64,000 nt of DNA from Certhia americana (lineage: Eukaryota; Chordata; Aves; Passeriformes; Certhiidae). Below the pieces are notes generated by a model. It was not told the DNA's origin. It saw nothing but the letters and a program-made list of their open reading frames with translations, and searched no databases. A program made the translations under genes and the position numbers. Location: NCBI GenBank assembly GCA_018697195.1, contig CM031861.1, positions 4,772,114 through 4,836,113 on the forward strand. Direction: 5' to 3'. Below, piece after piece: positions 59,615-64,000 of the stretch. Each line of letters begins with the position of its first letter. The stretch's first letter is position 1.

Positions 59615-61185
59615 GACCTATGCAAAAAAACACAAGACATACGCATTGCCATTTTGTCTCACATAAAATAGTTCTGGGTTTGTATTGGCATCATATGCAA
59701 AGTTGAAACATGGCAAAAAGTACTGCTGGATTTTGAATGGTCTCAGTGAAGAAGAGTGAAGACTTGCATTCCTCTTGTGCAGCAATGTTGAATTTTGTTG
59801 ATACTTTTAATTATATGAATATATATTTATATTTTGCTATATTTTAAAAGCTTGCTTTTGATATATATCAACCATTCAATAAACATTTGTTGATCTTTTC
59901 CAGAGAAAAGGTTTTTGTAGTATCAAAATTATGTAGGTGAAATTCCACTGAGAAATGTCATGCTTGCAGTACATAGAATTGTTCACGATAAAATTCTTTT
60001 AAAAGGGTTTTCAAAGAGGCAGGTGAGTGCTCTGTCAGGGTTTTTGATAGCACTTAGCTATCTAACAGGAATTGCTAGGAGTTGTGTACCTGATGTTGTT
60101 TACAAGGTTTTGCAATTCTTTAAAAAGTTGACCCTAAGTACTAAAACTTTTTTAAAACAAGTCTATTTACCAGAAAATTCAACAATTTCTTAAAAATATG
60201 AATTTAGACCTGAATAGCTGTCCCTGATTCCATCTTTTGTAGATGGGTTTATTAAATGGTTATGGGTACACTCAAGAGTTACCCCTGAATTTTGACTGGG
60301 GCAAGCCGCAAGCTTCAATACAAATCATCTAGTCTCCTGAGCACCATTGGTAGATTTTGTGTGTGTGTGTCTATCATTGAATCAACTGCAAACTAAAGGT
60401 GTGAAGGTATTTTAACCCTGTCAGCAGCTCACTGTAGCATATTACAGATATGTAATATGTATCCTGGAGATACAGGAGGATTACTGCCTAGGGATACAGG
60501 AGATATCACAGGATGTAGGGGTAGCTACAGACTGAAGAGTACCCAAAGACTTTAAATGACTTGTTAGAGGAGGAATGACTTCAAGGAGAGAGAAATCAAG
60601 ATTCTTTAGGATCATCAATTTACTACCACTACAAAAGATTTTTGTAATATGCAAAAGCAAGGATTTTCAGGTAACGTGTTTCTATTATAAGCAGATGCTG
60701 TTCATTCAGCAAGCTCCAGGGCACAGCTCTCACTGTTGTGAAGTGCCTTGGTACACAGAGTTCAGTAAAAAAAGGAGAAGGATTTTCAGAAACGTTAATA
60801 GTCTAGAGAAATGAATGAATGAATGAAAGATAAAAAGATGCTTAAACATGTTCCTGTTAATAATTTACACTGTCAGGATATGCAGGACTTTGAAGTTCCT
60901 ATTTTCAGAAATACAGCATCTAAATAAAACGGAAAATCTGAGTGGAAGAACAGCCTGTTGTAAAAAAGCAGTTCTCATTTCTGCTGTCCTTCCTTAAGTG
61001 TGGTTGGACTCAAAGGTGTTTCATGGTGATTGATTTGATAATTATCTTGAGCATACTTGGACTTAAATGAAACTTTGCTGTAAAGGTTTAGTCAGTGTGG
61101 TCTGCAGAGAAGCCCCATATACCCTCACTGATAACAGTAGGATTACAGTGGATGTACTGGAGATTCTGATTGGATTTACTTTTCA
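59615..61185 (+). other. ANO3: ANO3 intron 1, middle part
   Basis: This is AT-rich intronic DNA. A short (GT)n at 60360-60371 and (GAAT)n at 60811-60826 are the only repeats seen. No exon is supported. Confidence 0.5.
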
Positions 61186-61600
61186 TGCCTAGAGAGGCTG
61201 CCTGGAACAGAGGCTAGACAGTGTTAAAGGGATAAAGTAGGGATTTATTAAACGGCCTTCAAAGGATACACCTTGGGCAGTACAAGAGCCTGGCCACGGC
61301 TGCACCCAGGATGGACCCTGAGTCATGAGTTTTCACACTTTTTAAAGTTTTAGTCCATTTACATTTTGGGGCTAATTGTCTAATTCCAGCTCCAGGTTAT
61401 GCAGTCCAATCCTCTCAGATTGCTCCCCTCAGCTCCCTGCTGTTTGCACTCTTTGGGCCTGAAGCTGCAGTGGTGTCCTTGGTTCTGGGCTGGAAAAGGA
61501 TTGTTCTGTCTGACTGGACTGTGAGCAGAGCTTGCTGACACTTTATATGGAGTTCAGAGTCACACCCCAATGCAGTACAGAATCTGGAAAATATGAAAGC
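61186..61600 (-). mobile_element. ERV LTR, minus strand
   Basis: This is the reverse-complement counterpart of the LTR at 13500-13791. Its minus strand reads GGCCAGGCTCTTGTACTGCC, then TTTAATAAATCCCTACTTTA with a poly(A) signal at 61244-61249, then CTAGCCTCTGTTCCAGGCAG. The + strand TG at 61186 is the expected LTR end. The far end is uncertain. It lies in ANO3 intron 1 in antisense orientation, the usual tolerated direction for intronic ERVs. Confidence 0.7.
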
Positions 61601-63935
61601 TAAAACTAAAGGCAAAACTTTTGCCTTTATTAGCTATGAATAACAAATGATGCCTCCTGTATCTCATTAGCAAATGTAAATAGTGGGTGAAGAGGAATTA
61701 ATAAGATTACTTTAGCCATGCTCCAAAATAATGAGAAGAGGCTGTCAAGGTGAGAACAGTACTTTCAAGTTTTTACTCTGATCTCCTGGACAGAGGTTTG
61801 TCTGAAACAAACAACTTTTAGGATATTTTGAATTAACGTGTTGGTAGGGAATAATCAAAACTTTTCTTTTGTGGTGTTGGAAAGGAGCATCAACAACTTT
61901 TTATTACTTTATATTGTAGGAAATCTCAAACCTGTGATTGAGTTGTATTCGAGCTGAGGCATAAAAAAAATATTTTGAAATATGCATACATAAATGCTTG
62001 TAGTTTAATGGAAATGTTTTCTTTAGAGAGGATAATGATTTTTCGTGTCATGGTGACAATGATCTGTTTGTCAGTCTGACTGGGCTATTTTCCATCTTGG
62101 TTGCTACTTGTAGCTTTTTGTTCAATTTTGGCATATCGGTTCGGGAGTATTATCTTAGGGGCCTTCTAGTGCCATCATCTAGTTCATGTATAATCTATTA
62201 GACATAATTAATTGCATACATATGGCCATTGTAGGTATTTGTTGTCAGTCTTTTCTGCCTAAGCAGAACGAATCCAAATTTCCTGTAGCCTGGAATGGAA
62301 AGAAGGCAAAGCAAGGCATCAAGTAATGGAGTAAACTGTTTATTCAGCATTTCTTCCCCTTAACAAGGGGGGAAAAAATGAAGAGAGAAGTGCTATCAAA
62401 CCAACTACCCCTTTAATTTTGAAAAGCATTTATACACGTGCCAAACTCTGTCTGAGGCTTTCCAATTTCTTTTGCAATTTCCCAGTATTTTGTGTAGAAG
62501 ACTATGCTATTAGGAGCAGCGTGTGACAGGTATCTGTTACTTTGTGCTTCTTGGAGCCCTTTCATGGGCTTCTAAAGAGGCAGGGAGGAAATAAGTGGCT
62601 AAAAAAGAAGGTAAAATTTTTGTAAATTTGAATGCGTGAATATGTTGACTAGGTGAAGCTGTTTCTTCTACTGCACTCATCTGGCGATCCTTTGCGTGAC
62701 ACTGGGGCCTTAAAATAGGCCATCTCTACATGGCTATGAGATCTTTAATTTGTTTCCAGCACACTTGTCAAGCTGCCAAATGTCCATTTATATTTTATAT
62801 ACCTGGTTTATGTGTCCATACTTCAGAAAAAGGAAGCAGTTATCAGTGTGAAGATGCTAGCCTCAAACCACCACTCTTACAATAATTATGTGAGCATTAA
62901 TATGCAAAAAGAAATTACGACAACTGAATTCAAATCAGAAGCTTTGTTTAGGACATTTCATAGATTTCTTCAACAATATCCTTAAAGTGTATAGTTTCAT
63001 GAAAAATACATTTAATTAGACTTTTAGTTTACTTCAGCCTCTTTTATCTTCATTAGGGTAATTTCCTCTTCTTTTTTCTCTCTCCATTTGAAATACACTG
63101 TTTTCCACTCAGAAAATTTCAATTTTCCATTGAAATACACTGTTTTCCCACTGTGAGGGGGGAGGGGCAACACCATTTTGTTGCTACTATTTTCATTATT
63201 TTTTACTGATTGTTAGGTGATTATTTAATACACTTTTCACTAGAAATTGTGTATTAATGTGGTTTTGGCTATGTGGGGTCTTTCCTATGCTGTTTTGCTT
63301 TTGTCAGGAAAACTAATCCATAATGTCAGAGGTTTATGTCCAAAAAGGAGACAGAGGAGTTGTGTAACTCTGTTCAAATAAAGGGAGAGGCTGTGGGGCA
63401 TTACCTGTAGGGTCTCTCAAGTTGTTAGAGGAAGGCAGCCTCCTTTTTATCCTAATTCCAGATTTCTCTCTCTCCCCCCACTGGCTGAGGCACTTGAGAG
63501 GTACAGACTTCCCAAATCACCTAATACAGACCCCTTCTAATGGGCTTCCCCCCCTTCTTTTTCTTTGTGTCTCTGTTCTTTTTCTTTATGTCCAGGAATG
63601 TAGCTTGGCCTTGGGTGAGTAACAGTCGGTGTCAATTAGTGGAATTCCTGTGGAATTTTTATTTCCCTCCATGCTTCATTCACCTATCAATATCTGGCTT
63701 TATCTACCACCAGCTCCACCGTTTAAGAGACATCCCTCTCATTCCTTTAATTTTTCATTTCAAGTCTTCAGTTTTTTTGGTCATGACCTATCTTTTGTAG
63801 AAATAAGGTTTTCCTCACTGATTTGGATGAAATGTCGTTTTATACTTTGCTAAGTCATTACAAAATGCTTCTTCCTAAAAATGAAATCTAAATATTAGAT
63901 GACAATACATTTTATGCTGCACAATAATTGCTGAA
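61601..63935 (+). other. ANO3: ANO3 intron 1, last part in window
   Basis: This is mostly AT-rich intron without an exon I can support. A local duplication of TTGAAATACACTGTTTTCC occurs at 63088 and 63132. A TGGAGTAAACTGTTTATTCAG segment at about 62326 vaguely resembles an LTR poly(A) region on the minus strand but was not confirmed. Confidence 0.5.
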
Positions 63936-64000
63936 TATTGTGGTTTGACATTGGCCAAACACCAGGTACCCATGAAAGTTGTTCGCTTACTTTCTTCTTG
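63936..64000. mobile_element. Start of an avian ERV LTR, cut by window end
   Basis: TGTGGTTTGACATTGGCCAA, then ACACCAGGTACCCATGAAAG, then GTTGTTCGCTTAC matches the first 65 bp of the LTR at 36089 (GTTTTGACACTGGCCAAACACCAGGCACCC). The rest lies beyond the window. Confidence 0.75.

Noticed and set aside
1..64000. CRISPR arrays, operons, phage or bacterial mobile elements.
   Set aside because: No such structure is present; splice sites, CR1, ERV LTRs and a CpG island show this is vertebrate nuclear DNA.

Overview
The window looks like a piece of a bird autosome, probably from a songbird. It is AT-rich and intron-poor in recognisable genes. It carries CR1 LINE copies with the typical avian 3' tail and several endogenous-retrovirus LTR families that I recognise from avian, especially passerine, genomes. 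Nothing prokaryotic is present. Most open reading frames of 60-180 codons here are chance ORFs in non-coding or repetitive DNA.

Two protein-coding genes are supported, both on the + strand. At the left edge are the last two coding exons and 3' UTR of a gene I identify as LUZP2 (leucine zipper protein 2): exons at 1604-1681 and 2287-2391, and a poly(A) signal at 2881. Near the right end, a CpG island at about 51830-52720 contains the first coding exon of ANO3 (anoctamin 3/TMEM16C), with its ATG at 52258 and a donor at 52304. ANO3 intron 1 then runs to the end of the window. From memory, LUZP2 and ANO3 are neighbours in the same order and orientation on human chromosome 11p14, so synteny and sequence support each other. 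The interval between them is about 49 kb here.

The interval by region: 3460-12610 is a mosaic cluster of diverged tandem and inverted satellite-like units. It includes a roughly 190-bp array, a 1.2-kb degenerate CCTTG pyrimidine tract and an inserted LTR. Some units carry a CTCF-like core motif. 13500-13791 is an LTR. 17292-17400 is a (TG)n tract broken by an assembly gap. 20575-21165 is a CR1. 32815-33442, 33905-34400, 36089-36790 and 45340-45765 are LTR copies, one of them carrying a minisatellite. 41829-42183 is a CR1 on the minus strand. ANO3 intron 1 holds four more LTR fragments. The remaining stretches are unremarkable AT-rich DNA.

I see no operon-like or defence-like system. The most unusual content is the mosaic repeat cluster with embedded CTCF-like motifs and the minisatellite just upstream of the ANO3 start codon. 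All gene and repeat names rest on recognition from memory; no database search was run.
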